The position numbers and the translations under genes are program-made. A model generated the notes under the pieces. That model did no database searches. It was not told the origin of the DNA and saw only the letters and a program-made list of their open reading frames with translations. A stretch of DNA of 64,000 nucleotides from Janthinobacterium sp. LM6 (GTDB taxonomy: Bacteria > Pseudomonadota > Gammaproteobacteria > Burkholderiales > Burkholderiaceae_D). Positions 8,100-16,681 of the stretch are shown piece by piece; position 1 is the stretch's first letter, and each line of letters begins with the position of its first letter. Location: the NCBI RefSeq assembly GCF_002002885.1, contig NZ_CP019510.1, positions 1,860,001 through 1,924,000 on the forward strand, written 5' to 3'.

Positions 8100-9802
8100 T
8101 GCAGAGCGCAGCCGAATCCCCCGTGGCCAGCGTGGCCATCGATCCCGCGCTGCTGCAGCACGCGCGCACCCTGTGCCTGCAATCGAAGCGGAGCCTGGTC
8201 GAGGAATTGCAGCAATTGAGCGGCATCGAGGCGCGCGCCGTGGTGCGCGCGCTGGCGCGTCCGTTCGGCCTGGCCGTACTGGAAACGGCCGACATGCTGG
8301 CGTTGTCTCCCGCCTTCGACGTGTTGCCCCTGTCGCAGGCGCTGGCGCGCCACAGCGTGCTGCTGCGCGCCGCCGACGGCCAGCTGGTGGGCGTGATCGC
8401 CGACCCGTTCGACCTCGACCTGCAAACCTGGTTAGCTGCGCGCGCCGGGCAGGGTGCCTTGAGCATCCGCCTGGCGCTGCAGGCCGACATCGGCGCCTAC
8501 CTGTCGAAGCAGGAGGAATCGGCGCGCGCCGTCGACAGCCTGCTGCCCGGTGCCGCCACCGATGCGCGACGCGACGGCAAGACGGCCGCCGTGCTGTCGT
8601 TCGCCAGCGTGTCGGAAGCGGCCAGCCCCGCCGTCAAGCTGGTCAACTCGACCTTGTATGATGCGCTGAAGGCGGGCGCCTCCGACATCCACCTGGAAAG
8701 CACGGCCGGCGGCCTGGCCGTCAAGTACCGCGTCGACGGCGTGCTCGATCACGCCACGTCCGTCAACGGCATCGAAGTGGCGGAACACATCATCTCGCGC
8801 CTGAAAGTGCTGGCCGAACTCGATATCGCCGAGCGCCGCGTGCCGCAGGACGGCAGCTTCCGCGTCGAATCGGGCGGGCGCGAAATCGATTTGCGCGTCT
8901 CCATCATGCCCAGCATCCATGGCGAGGACGCCGTCATCCGCATCCTCGACAAGCGCGCCATGATCGAGGCCTACGGCGCCCTGACCCTGGAAGCGCTGGG
9001 TTTTGACGCGCCGTCGCTGGAAGCCTTGCGCGCGCTGGCGCAGGAAGCCTACGGCATGCTGCTCGTCACCGGTCCCACGGGCTCGGGCAAGACGACGACC
9101 CTGTATGCGGCGCTGACGGAAATCCACAACGGGCGCGAAAAGATCATCACTATCGAAGACCCCGTCGAATACCAGTTGCCCGGCATCCTGCAGATACCCG
9201 TGAATGAAAAGAAGGGGCTGACGTTCGCCAAGGGCTTGCGCTCCATCCTGCGCCACGACCCCGATAAAATCATGGTGGGCGAGATCCGCGACCGCGAGAC
9301 GGCGGAAATCGCCGTGCAGTCGGCCCTCACGGGCCACCTGGTGCTCACCACCGTGCATGCGAATAACGTCTTCGACGTGTTCGGCCGCTTCACCCACATG
9401 GGCATCGATCCGTATGCCTTCGTCTCGGCCCTGAACGGCATCTGGGCGCAGCGGCTGATCCGCACCAACTGCCCCCATTGCGCGGTGGAGTACACGCCGG
9501 ACGACGGTGAACTGGCCAGCGTGGGCCTGGCGCGTGCCGACGTTGATGCATATCAATTCAAGCAGGGCAAGGGGTGCGGCGACTGCCGCGGCACGGGCTA
9601 CAAGGGGCGCCGCTCGATCGCCGAGATTCTCGTGCTGACCGATGAAATCCGCGAACTGATCGTCGACAAGAAGCCGATCCGCCAGATCAAGGCGGCCGCG
9701 CATGCGAACGGCACGCGCAGCCTGCGCCTGGCGGCGCTGGAACTGGTCAAGCGGGGCGCCACCACCATCACGGAAATCAAGAGGGTCACCCTGCATGCGT
9801 AG
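8096..9802 (+). CDS. gspE: Type II secretion/type IV pilus assembly ATPase GspE
   Basis: The 568-residue cytoplasmic hexameric ATPase powers pseudopilus growth. The N-terminal MshEN/T2SSE_N region (about 20-150) is followed by the catalytic domain: Walker A GPTGSGKT at about 326-333, the Asp box ITIEDPVEYQ, Walker B IMVGEIRD, and the His box TGHLVLTTVHANN. A zinc-binding C-terminal module has CPHC (about 459) and CGDC (about 495). All key motifs are intact. Two ATGs are adjacent at the start; 8096 overlaps the gspF stop. The 3' end overlaps the next gene by 8 bp. Confidence 0.95.
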   Translation: MMQSAAESPVASVAIDPALLQHARTLCLQSKRSLVEELQQLSGIEARAVVRALARPFGLAVLETADMLALSPAFDVLPLSQALARHSVLLRAADGQLVGVIADPFDLDLQTWLAARAGQGALSIRLALQADIGAYLSKQEESARAVDSLLPGAATDARRDGKTAAVLSFASVSEAASPAVKLVNSTLYDALKAGASDIHLESTAGGLAVKYRVDGVLDHATSVNGIEVAEHIISRLKVLAELDIAERRVPQDGSFRVESGGREIDLRVSIMPSIHGEDAVIRILDKRAMIEAYGALTLEALGFDAPSLEALRALAQEAYGMLLVTGPTGSGKTTTLYAALTEIHNGREKIITIEDPVEYQLPGILQIPVNEKKGLTFAKGLRSILRHDPDKIMVGEIRDRETAEIAVQSALTGHLVLTTVHANNVFDVFGRFTHMGIDPYAFVSALNGIWAQRLIRTNCPHCAVEYTPDDGELASVGLARADVDAYQFKQGKGCGDCRGTGYKGRRSIAEILVLTDEIRELIVDKKPIRQIKAAAHANGTRSLRLAALELVKRGATTITEIKRVTLHA

Positions 9803-10628
9803 AGGTTTTGCGAAGTTGAGCTTGGGACAGGCCCTGCGCCTGGGCGTGGCGGCGGGCAAGGTGAGCCTGTGGCGCAGCAGCCGCTGGCGCGCGCCCGCCT
9901 GGACACCGCTGGGCGAAGCGGCGTATGTGCCCGGCGACACGCTGCACGGCGACTTTGCCGCCCTGGGCCAGGCGTTGGAACAGATTCTGCCGGCCGGCGA
10001 GTACGCGGGCTGGCCCCTGTCCGTGGTGCTCGACGATGGGTTGGCGCGCCTGTGGCAAGTGGATATGCCGCAAGGCGCCGCGCGCCTGGCCGATATCGAG
10101 GCGGCCGCCGCGCTGCGCTTTCAGTCGCTGTATGGCGATCCTCCCGGCCTGTGGCACAGCAGCAGCGCCTGGGATGCGCGCGCGCCTTTCTTTTGCGCCG
10201 TGCCCCGTGCGCTGCTGGCGCAGCTGACGCGCGTGGCGGCGGCACGCAAGCTGGCCCTGATTTTCATTACGCCGCAATTCGCGCGCCACTGGAACCGCTG
10301 GCACGGCGCGTTGCAGCCGGGCGCCTGGTTCGGCCAGTTGCAGGAGAATGCCTTGACCCTGGGCGTGCGGCACGATGGCCGCCTGCGCGCCGTGCGCGCG
10401 CTGCCCGTGCCGCCCGGCGCGGGCCAGGATTGGCTGGAACACACGCTGGCGCGCGAGGCGCTGCTGCAAGGCGTGCCCGCACCGGCGCTGCTGCAGCTGT
10501 GCGGCGCGCCGCCGGCGCTCTGGCTGGCGCCGGCGGCGGCATTCCGCTGCCAGATTTTCTCCACGCCGGACGGCGATGGCGCCTTGTCGCCGGCCGGTCG
10601 GCTGGCCCGCAGCGGAGGCGTGGCATGA
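9795..10628 (+). CDS. PilM/GspL-like actin-fold assembly protein
   Basis: The 277-residue protein has no signal peptide or membrane segment. Position, size and the pattern in LSVVLDDGLARLWQVDMP and DIEAAAALRFQSLYG suggest the cytoplasmic actin-like domain of PilM or the N-terminal half of GspL, which binds GspE. Sequence identity to either is low by eye, so the assignment rests mainly on gene order: it comes right after the ATPase and before PilN-, PilO- and PilP-like genes. ATG at 9795 lies inside the end of gspE (ATGCGTAG overlap). It is separate from the membrane part, as in PilM-PilN, whereas GspL is one protein. Confidence 0.6.
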   Translation: MRRGFAKLSLGQALRLGVAAGKVSLWRSSRWRAPAWTPLGEAAYVPGDTLHGDFAALGQALEQILPAGEYAGWPLSVVLDDGLARLWQVDMPQGAARLADIEAAAALRFQSLYGDPPGLWHSSSAWDARAPFFCAVPRALLAQLTRVAAARKLALIFITPQFARHWNRWHGALQPGAWFGQLQENALTLGVRHDGRLRAVRALPVPPGAGQDWLEHTLAREALLQGVPAPALLQLCGAPPALWLAPAAAFRCQIFSTPDGDGALSPAGRLARSGGVA

Positions 10629-11173
10629 CGCGCCTCGATATCGATTTCGCGCCCCCCGGCTGGCGCCGCAGCCTGCACCGCGTGCCTGCATGGGCATGGA
10701 TGACGGGGGCGCTGGGCGTGGCGCTGGCCGTCACGGCGGCCTGCAGCGGCAGCGCCGCGCTGCAGCGCCAGCAGGCAAGCGAGGCACATTGGCGGCTGGC
10801 GCAGCAACGCGTGCTGGCCGCCACGCAGGGGCCGGTGACGGCACCGCAAACACCGATCGCGCCCGCGCAGGCGGCGGCCGTGAATGCAGCCATCCTGCAA
10901 TTGAACCTGCCGTGGCGCGACTTGCAGGATGCGCTGGCCAGCGCCACGCCGCCCGCCATCGCGCTGCTGGCGCTGGAGCCGGACGCGCGCAAGCGCGTGC
11001 TGAAGATCACGGCGGAGACGACCGGCAGCGACGCCATGGTGGCCTACATCGCGCAACTGAAGCAGCAGGAGCTGTTTGGCGCCAGGGTGCAGCTGCTGCG
11101 CCATGAAATCAATGCGCTCGACCCGAACAAACCCTTGCGTTTCCAGCTCGAAGCGCGCTGGGGCACGCCATGA
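10625..11173 (+). CDS. PilN/GspL-C-like inner-membrane assembly protein
   Basis: The 182-residue bitopic protein has a short cytoplasmic N terminus (TRLDIDFAPPGWRR) that resembles the PilN peptide that docks on PilM, one membrane segment at about 23-42, a coiled region, and a periplasmic ferredoxin-like part (ALLALEPDARKRVLKITAET, DAMVAYIAQLKQQELF). Overlaps of 4 bp at both ends show tight coupling. PilN family is the best reading; a split GspL is the alternative. Confidence 0.65.
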   Translation: MTRLDIDFAPPGWRRSLHRVPAWAWMTGALGVALAVTAACSGSAALQRQQASEAHWRLAQQRVLAATQGPVTAPQTPIAPAQAAAVNAAILQLNLPWRDLQDALASATPPAIALLALEPDARKRVLKITAETTGSDAMVAYIAQLKQQELFGARVQLLRHEINALDPNKPLRFQLEARWGTP

Positions 11174-11754
11174 TGGCCATCGACATCAATATCCTGCGCC
11201 TGCGCGCGCAACTGCTGCTGCGCCGCCTGGGCGCGCCCGCCTGCCTGGCCGTGGCCTTGCTCGCACTGGGCGTGGCCGCCTGGGCGTGGGCATGGCAGCA
11301 GCGGGCCGTGGCGGCGCAGCTGGAAGCGCGTCCGTTACCCGTGCCATCGCTGGCCGTGGCCATCGCGGCGCCGCCGGCGACGGCCAGCGAGAACCTGGCG
11401 CGCTTTTATGCCGCCCTGGGACAGCCGCGCCACGCGGAGCAGCAGGTCAAGCAGCTGTTCGACCTGGCCGCGAAAAACGGCTTGCTGCTGGCGCAAGGCG
11501 AATACAAGAGCGGTTACGACAAGGCCGGCAAGGTCGCCACGTACCAGGTGACCTTGCCGCTGAAGGGCAGTTATGCGGCCGTGTGGCGGTTCGCGCTGCA
11601 GGCGCTGCGCGCCGCTCCCTTCGCCTCGCTCGACGAACTGAGTTTCCGCCGCGAGCAAATCGCCGATACGCAACTGGAAGCGCGCCTGCGCCTGACGTTT
11701 TATCTGGCCGATACGCAGGCCGATGCGCCGGGCGATGCGGGAGGCGCGCCATGA
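11170..11754 (+). CDS. PilO/GspM-like inner-membrane assembly protein
   Basis: The 194-residue protein has one membrane segment at about 22-43, a linker, and a periplasmic domain (about 75-180) with NLARFYAALGQ and VATYQVTLPLKGSYAAVWRF. The latter matches the style of the PilO/GspM ferredoxin-like fold. It probably dimerises with the preceding PilN-like protein to link the ATPase side to the secretin. It overlaps its neighbours by 4 bp on each side. Confidence 0.65.
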   Translation: MMAIDINILRLRAQLLLRRLGAPACLAVALLALGVAAWAWAWQQRAVAAQLEARPLPVPSLAVAIAAPPATASENLARFYAALGQPRHAEQQVKQLFDLAAKNGLLLAQGEYKSGYDKAGKVATYQVTLPLKGSYAAVWRFALQALRAAPFASLDELSFRREQIADTQLEARLRLTFYLADTQADAPGDAGGAP

Positions 11755-12272
11755 CGCCGCGTCATTGGCTGATGCTGGCCGGCGTGCTGGGCGCGGGCGC
11801 CTTGCTGTTGTTCGGCGAGCGCCAGCCCGTGGCCGACGTGGCCGAAGCGGTCGAGCGGGCCGTCGCGCCTGCGCGCCATGCGGCAGTCAAGCCGCCGGCC
11901 GCGCAGCCGGCCATCCTGGCCCTGCTGCCGCGCAGCGAAGTGGCGGGCGAGGAGGGCGAGACCTTTGGCGGCACCGACGGCGTCTTCCAGAGCCAGGACT
12001 GGACCCCGCCGCCGCCGAAGGTGGTCGCCGTCGCCCCGCCGCCGCCGCCCCCGCCGACGGCGCCGCCGCTGCCCTTCGTCTACCTGGGCAAGGCGGCCGC
12101 CGACGGCGCCTGGGAAGTGTTTTTATCGCGCGCCGACAAGACGTATATCGTGCGCGCCAATACCGTCATCGATGGCGCCTACAAGGTCGTGACGATTGCG
12201 CCGCCCGTCATGACGCTCACTTATCTGCCGTTGAACCAGCTTCAGCAGCTCAACATTGGAGTACTCGAGTGA
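11751..12272 (+). CDS. PilP/GspC-like periplasmic linker protein
   Basis: The 173-residue protein has an N-terminal membrane anchor (about 4-21), a proline-rich linker with runs of Pro (about 83-106), and a small C-terminal beta domain (LPFVYLGKAAADGAWEVFLS, NTVIDGAYKVVTIAP). This layout is shared by GspC and PilP, whose homology-region domain contacts the secretin N domains. The stop overlaps the secretin start (TGATG), so the linker and its partner are translationally coupled. Confidence 0.7.
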   Translation: MTPRHWLMLAGVLGAGALLLFGERQPVADVAEAVERAVAPARHAAVKPPAAQPAILALLPRSEVAGEEGETFGGTDGVFQSQDWTPPPPKVVAVAPPPPPPPTAPPLPFVYLGKAAADGAWEVFLSRADKTYIVRANTVIDGAYKVVTIAPPVMTLTYLPLNQLQQLNIGVLE

Positions 12273-14308
12273 TGCCTCGTTCCTTTTCACCGGCGCCGTT
12301 GCTGGCGCTGCTGGTGCTGCTGTCCGGCTGCGCAGGGCAGCAGGCCTACCGCGACGGGCGCGAGCTGATTGCGCAAGATCAAATACCAGCCGGTCTGCAA
12401 AAGCTGCAGGAAGCGCTGCAGCAAGACCCCGGCAACGCGCAGTACCGCAGCGCGTATCTGCAGGCGCGCGAACGGGCGACCGGCAGCCGCTTGCAGCAGG
12501 CCGAGCGCCAGGCGCAGGCGGGGCAGGGCGAGCTGGCGCGCGCCTCCTTCATGAGCGTGCTGGAAATCGATGCGCAGAACGAACGGGCCAACAGCGGCTT
12601 GCGCGCGCTCGAACGCGAGCAGCGCCAGGGGAAATTGCTGGCCGATGCGCGCACGGCGCTTGAGGCAAAACAATACGACCCCGCGCGCCAGCGCCTGAAC
12701 GCCATCCTGACGGAGCAGCCGAATCACGCGGGCGCGCGCGCGCTGCTGCGCGAGGTCGATGAAAAGACGGCGCCGCCCATCGTCGAATCGGGCCTGGCCA
12801 GGTCGTACAAGCAGCCGATCACGATCGAATTTCGCGACGCGCCGTTAAAACAGGTGTTCGAGCTGATCGCGCGCCGTTCCGGCCTCAATTTCGTCTTCGA
12901 CAAGGACGTCAAGGCGGATGCGAAAACGTCGATCTTCCTGAAAAACAGCACAGTGGAGTCGGCCGTCTACTTCCTGCTGGTGACGAACCAGCTGGAGCAG
13001 CAGGTGATGGATGCGAACACCATTTTGATCTATCCCAATGTGGCGGCGAAATTGAAGGAATACCAGGAAGTGCTGGTGAAGACCTTCTTCCTGGCGAACG
13101 CGGACGCCAAGCAGGTGGCCAACACGCTCAAGACCATCCTCAAGACGCGCGACGTGGTGGCCGATGAAAAACTCAACCTCGTCATCGTGCGCGACACGCC
13201 CGAGGCGATCCGCCTGGCCGAGCGCCTGATCGCGCTGCAGGACGTGCCGGAGGCGGAAGTGGTGCTGGAGCTGGAAATCCTCGAAGTCAAGCGCAGCCGC
13301 CTGATGGAACTGGGCGTGGCCTGGCCATCGAGCCTGACCTTGACGCCGCTCAGTACCTCGGGCGGGATCGGGTTGACCATCAACGACTTGAATAATCTGA
13401 ATCAGCGTACTATCGGCGTGAGCAACCTGGCCGTGACGGCGAACGCCAACAAGACGGACGGCGACGCGAACATCCTGGCCAACCCGCGCATCCGCGTGCG
13501 CAACCGGGAAAAGGCGAAGTTCGTCATCGGCGACAGGGTGCCCGTGGTGACCACCACGATTTCGCCGGGCACGGGCGGCTTCGCTTCCGAGTCGATCAGC
13601 TACCTGGACGTGGGCCTGACGGTGAACGCCGAGCCGACCATTTACCTGAATAACGAGGTGGGCATCCGCATTTCGCTCGAAGTGAGCAACCTGGGGGCGG
13701 CCACGACCACCCGCAGCGGCTCGACCCTGTACCAGATCGGCACGCGCCAGGCCTCGACCATGCTGCAGCTGAAGGATGGCGAAAACCAGGTGCTGGCGGG
13801 CCTGATCAACAATGAAGAGCGCAGTTCGGGCAACAAGGTGCCTGGCCTGGGCGACATACCCGTGCTGGGGCGCCTGTTCGGCAGCAGCAAGGACGACAGC
13901 CAGAAGACGGAAATCGTGCTGTCGATCACGCCGCACCTGGTGCGCACGGTGCAGCGTCCGGAAGCGAAGGAGTCGGAATTCTCGGCCGGCACGGAAGGCA
14001 GCTTCCGCCGCCGGCCCGACATGGCGGCCAAGGCGCCCACGCAGATGCCGGGCACGGTGATCGTGCGTTCCGGCCCGTCGGCCGTCGGCATGCAGCCGGC
14101 GCCGGCGCAGCCGCTGATGGCGCCGGGCCAGGTGCCGCCGATCTTGCCACAGACATTGCCGCAGAGCGTGCCCGCGCCGGAAGTGGCGCCATCGCCCGAG
14201 CCGGCCGCCTCGCCTTTGCCGATCTCGGCTGGACAGCCCGTGCCGCTGCAGGCGTCGCCCTTGCCGCTGTCATCGAGCCAGCCGGTGCCGGTGGCGCCTG
14301 CCAAATGA
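12272..14308 (+). CDS. gspD: Outer-membrane secretin with N-terminal TPR-like region (GspD/MshL type)
   Basis: A 678-residue lipoprotein. The lipobox is LLSGC with Cys20. TPR-like helices at about 22-165 are followed by an STN/N0 domain (about 180-250, [20 protein letters not shown]), an N1-type domain (about 260-335) and the secretin C domain (about 340-565, with [15 protein letters not shown] and [13 protein letters not shown]). The last 110 residues are Pro/Ser/Gln-rich with a near-duplicate ([12 protein letters not shown] and [12 protein letters not shown]). The secretin forms the outer-membrane gate. A TPR region fused in front of the secretin is not seen in classical GspD; TPR and secretin are separate genes in many pilus systems. 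Confidence 0.92.
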   Translation: MPRSFSPAPLLALLVLLSGCAGQQAYRDGRELIAQDQIPAGLQKLQEALQQDPGNAQYRSAYLQARERATGSRLQQAERQAQAGQGELARASFMSVLEIDAQNERANSGLRALEREQRQGKLLADARTALEAKQYDPARQRLNAILTEQPNHAGARALLREVDEKTAPPIVESGLARSYKQPITIEFRDAPLKQVFELIARRSGLNFVFDKDVKADAKTSIFLKNSTVESAVYFLLVTNQLEQQVMDANTILIYPNVAAKLKEYQEVLVKTFFLANADAKQVANTLKTILKTRDVVADEKLNLVIVRDTPEAIRLAERLIALQDVPEAEVVLELEILEVKRSRLMELGVAWPSSLTLTPLSTSGGIGLTINDLNNLNQRTIGVSNLAVTANANKTDGDANILANPRIRVRNREKAKFVIGDRVPVVTTTISPGTGGFASESISYLDVGLTVNAEPTIYLNNEVGIRISLEVSNLGAATTTRSGSTLYQIGTRQASTMLQLKDGENQVLAGLINNEERSSGNKVPGLGDIPVLGRLFGSSKDDSQKTEIVLSITPHLVRTVQRPEAKESEFSAGTEGSFRRRPDMAAKAPTQMPGTVIVRSGPSAVGMQPAPAQPLMAPGQVPPILPQTLPQSVPAPEVAPSPEPAASPLPISAGQPVPLQASPLPLSSSQPVPVAPAK

Positions 14309-14796
14309 GACTGGCGCATGCGCAGGGCGGGCCAGGCGGCTTCACCCTGATCGAGCTGCTGGTGACCCTGGCCATCCTGGGCGTGCTGGCCACCCTGGTG
14401 ATCCCCGTCACGCAGGTGACGGTGCAGCGGCGCCAGGAGCAGGAATTGCGGCGCGCGCTGCGCGAGATCCGCCAGGGGCTCGACGCCTATAAACGGGCCG
14501 GCGACGAAGGCCGTATCCTGCGCACGCCCGACGCCAGCGGCTATCCGAAAAGCCTGGACCTGCTGGTCGAGGGCGTGCCGGACCAGCGCAACCCGAAGCG
14601 CAGCAAGCTGTTTTTCCTGCGCCGCGTGCCGCGCGACCCGTTCAATGCGGACGCGGGCCTGAGCGATGCGCAAACGTGGGGCAAGCGCAGCTACGCCAGC
14701 GAAGCGGCCGAACCGCGCGAGGGCGACGATGTGTACGATGTGTACTCGACTTCCAACAAGACCGGCCTGAACAACGTGCCTTACCGTCTATGGTGA
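14305..14796 (+). CDS. Type II secretion pseudopilin (GspG-like, second copy)
   Basis: The 163-residue prepilin is cut after Gly12 ([23 protein letters not shown]). Phe+1 and Glu+5 are intact. The C-terminal domain carries RRVPRDPF and [20 protein letters not shown], a variant of the GspG fold without the usual DPWG. It may be a minor pseudopilin. It overlaps the secretin gene by 4 bp and is 3 bp from the next gene. Confidence 0.88.
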   Translation: MRLAHAQGGPGGFTLIELLVTLAILGVLATLVIPVTQVTVQRRQEQELRRALREIRQGLDAYKRAGDEGRILRTPDASGYPKSLDLLVEGVPDQRNPKRSKLFFLRRVPRDPFNADAGLSDAQTWGKRSYASEAAEPREGDDVYDVYSTSNKTGLNNVPYRLW

Positions 14797-14799
14797 ATC

Positions 14800-15183
14800 A
14801 TGCCTGTCCCTGACCGCGCGCGCGGCTTTACGCTGATCGAGCTGCTGGTGGTGCTCGGCATCGTGGCGCTGTTGCTGACCCTGGCCGTGCCCCGCTACTT
14901 TCCCAGCCTGGACAAGGCGAAGGAAACCGTGTTGGCGGACAACTTGCGCAACCTGCGCACGACCATCGACCAGTTCCACGGCGATACGGGCCGTTATCCC
15001 GATACTTTGGAGCAACTGGTCGAAAAGAAATACCTGCGCGCCATGCCCATCGACCCCATCACGGACAGCGACAGCAGCTGGCTGATCGTGCCGCCGCCCG
15101 ACGACACGCCGGGCCAGGTGTATGACGTGAAAAGCGGCGCGCCCGGCAAGGACCGCAGCGGCACGCCGTTCGCCGACTGGTAG
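14800..15183 (+). CDS. Small type II secretion pseudopilin
   Basis: The 127-residue prepilin is cut after Gly9 ([23 protein letters not shown]). Phe+1 and Glu+5 are intact. The rest reads GRYPDTLEQLVEKKYLRAMP and IDPITDSDSSW, close to GspG-type domains but short. It is the third pseudopilin of the run and probably a minor subunit. Confidence 0.88.
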   Translation: MPVPDRARGFTLIELLVVLGIVALLLTLAVPRYFPSLDKAKETVLADNLRNLRTTIDQFHGDTGRYPDTLEQLVEKKYLRAMPIDPITDSDSSWLIVPPPDDTPGQVYDVKSGAPGKDRSGTPFADW

Positions 15184-15188
15184 CGGCC

Positions 15189-15815
15189 ATGCATCGTCCT
15201 GCGCGCCGTCAGCGCGGTTTTACATATCTGGGCCTGATCATCCTGGTGGCCATCCTGGGCCTCGTGGGGGCGGCCGGGCTGAAGATGGGCTCCTTGCTGC
15301 AGCGCCAGGCGGCCGAGCAGGAGCTGCTCGACATCGGGGCGCAGTTTGTCGATGCGCTGCAGAGCTACGCGGGCGCCACGCCCGCCGGCCAGCCGCAGCA
15401 TCCGCCGACCTTGGCCGCCTTGCTGCGCGACCCCCGCTTTCCGCAAGTGCGCCGCCATCTGCGCAAGCTGTATGTGGACCCCGTCACGGGACGCGCCGAA
15501 TGGGGCTTGCTGTACCAGCCCGGTGGCCAGGGCATCATCGGCGTGCATAGCCTGTCGTCGTCCGCACCCTTAAAAGTGGGCAATTTCGACGCCCGTTTCA
15601 CCGGTTTCGAAGGCAAGTCGCACCTGTCCGAGTGGCAGTTCGTTGCCGGCGGGCCCGTGCCGCCGGCGGGACTGGTCCTGGCGCCGGCGGACGCCGCCGC
15701 GCCGCCCGCCTTGTTCCCGCCGCCGCATCCGGCTGCGCCAGCGCCCGAACCATCGGCGCCCGAGGCGGCGGAGCCGGAGGAAGAGGCCGGCGCGCAAGCG
15801 GGCAATCCGCAGTAA
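15189..15815 (+). CDS. Minor pseudopilin lacking Glu+5
   Basis: The 208-residue protein has a prepilin-like N terminus cut after Gly10 (RQRG|FTYLGLIILVAILGLVGAA). The residue at +5 is Gly instead of the conserved Glu. In classical systems GspK also lacks Glu+5 and sits at the pseudopilus tip, so this protein may have that role, though it is shorter than GspK. A globular part (about 40-165, LLRDPRFPQVRRHLRKLYVD, SEWQFVAGG) is followed by a Pro/Ala/Glu-rich tail. It is the last gene of the run; no clear terminator follows. Confidence 0.8.
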   Translation: MHRPARRQRGFTYLGLIILVAILGLVGAAGLKMGSLLQRQAAEQELLDIGAQFVDALQSYAGATPAGQPQHPPTLAALLRDPRFPQVRRHLRKLYVDPVTGRAEWGLLYQPGGQGIIGVHSLSSSAPLKVGNFDARFTGFEGKSHLSEWQFVAGGPVPPAGLVLAPADAAAPPALFPPPHPAAPAPEPSAPEAAEPEEEAGAQAGNPQ

Positions 15816-16037
15816 CCATAAGTCAACGATGAAGAATACAGGGATAACTATTTTCACCTGGAAATTCATCTTGACCTGGAACCATTTCATAGTGGAAATA
15901 CTTTCAATAAATGAAATTTCAATAAAATAATTACAAGTAATTTAATGTCTTTATGATACCATTCCTCCTGGTACTTTCAGTACTAAAGCGATGGCTGGCC
16001 CACCTGGCGGCCATAAATTACTTTTAAGGGATAATTT

Positions 16038-16535
16038 ATGAAATTGAAATTTATCGCGGCAGGCATTCTGGCTGCAGCATCGTTCAGCGCATCGGCGGCC
16101 ACCTACAATCTGGGCATCCTGGATCCAAGCGGCTTCGATACGCGGGCATCGATCACCACCAATTTCGCCGCCAATTCGGTGGTCGATGATTTGTGGACCT
16201 TCAAACTGCTGACCCCGTCGTCGACCTCGTTTGGCGCATTGCAAACGTTTTCCGTTGCCGAAGGCGCGATCAGCAACTTTGCCGCCACCCTGGTGGGCTA
16301 TGGCGACCTGACCCTGACGTCGGTGGCCGGCATCCAAAGCCTGAGCTGGGCCGGTTCCCTGGCGGCGGGTACGTATGAGGTGCGTGTTTCGGGCTTGACC
16401 GGTTTGCAGAATGGCCAGTACGTGGGCACGGTCTCGGCCTTGCCTGTGCCGGAACCGGAAACCTACGGCATGCTGCTCGGTGGCCTGGCGCTGGTCGGTT
16501 TCGCTGCCCGCCGCCGCGCCCGCAAAGCTGTTTGA
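16038..16535 (+). CDS. PEP-CTERM sorting-domain protein
   Basis: The 165-residue protein has a signal peptide (ending ASFSASA), a beta-rich passenger (about 22-135) and a classical sorting tail: VPEPETY, the hydrophobic segment GMLLGGLALVGFA and ARRRARK. The family is exported and processed by exosortase at the envelope. AAGGG (16026-16030) precedes the ATG. It has its own leader of about 220 bp after the secretion operon and a terminator behind it, so it is probably transcribed alone. The passenger domain is not recognised. Confidence 0.9.
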   Translation: MKLKFIAAGILAAASFSASAATYNLGILDPSGFDTRASITTNFAANSVVDDLWTFKLLTPSSTSFGALQTFSVAEGAISNFAATLVGYGDLTLTSVAGIQSLSWAGSLAAGTYEVRVSGLTGLQNGQYVGTVSALPVPEPETYGMLLGGLALVGFAARRRARKAV

Positions 16536-16555
16536 TTTTTGCTGGCAAGAATGAC

Positions 16556-16580
16556 AAAACCCGCCGAGGCGGGTTTTTTT
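16556..16580. terminator. Terminator between PEP-CTERM gene and murJ
   Basis: AACCCGC (16558-16564), loop CGAG, GCGGGTT (16569-16575), then Ts to 16580. A-rich bases on the left side could let it act on the converging murJ transcript too. Confidence 0.85.
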
Positions 16581-16681
16581 GTTACGTGTGTGATTGCGAC
16601 AACATGCGCCGGACTAGGCGCCAAGTCGAAGACGGTACGCTGGTACGGCGAGACGCAGGCAACAACGTCCTGCGCATGTTG

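Noticed and set aside
8432-9940. A 502-codon reverse frame over gspE
   Set aside because: GspE has all ATPase motifs on the forward strand; the reverse product is composition noise.
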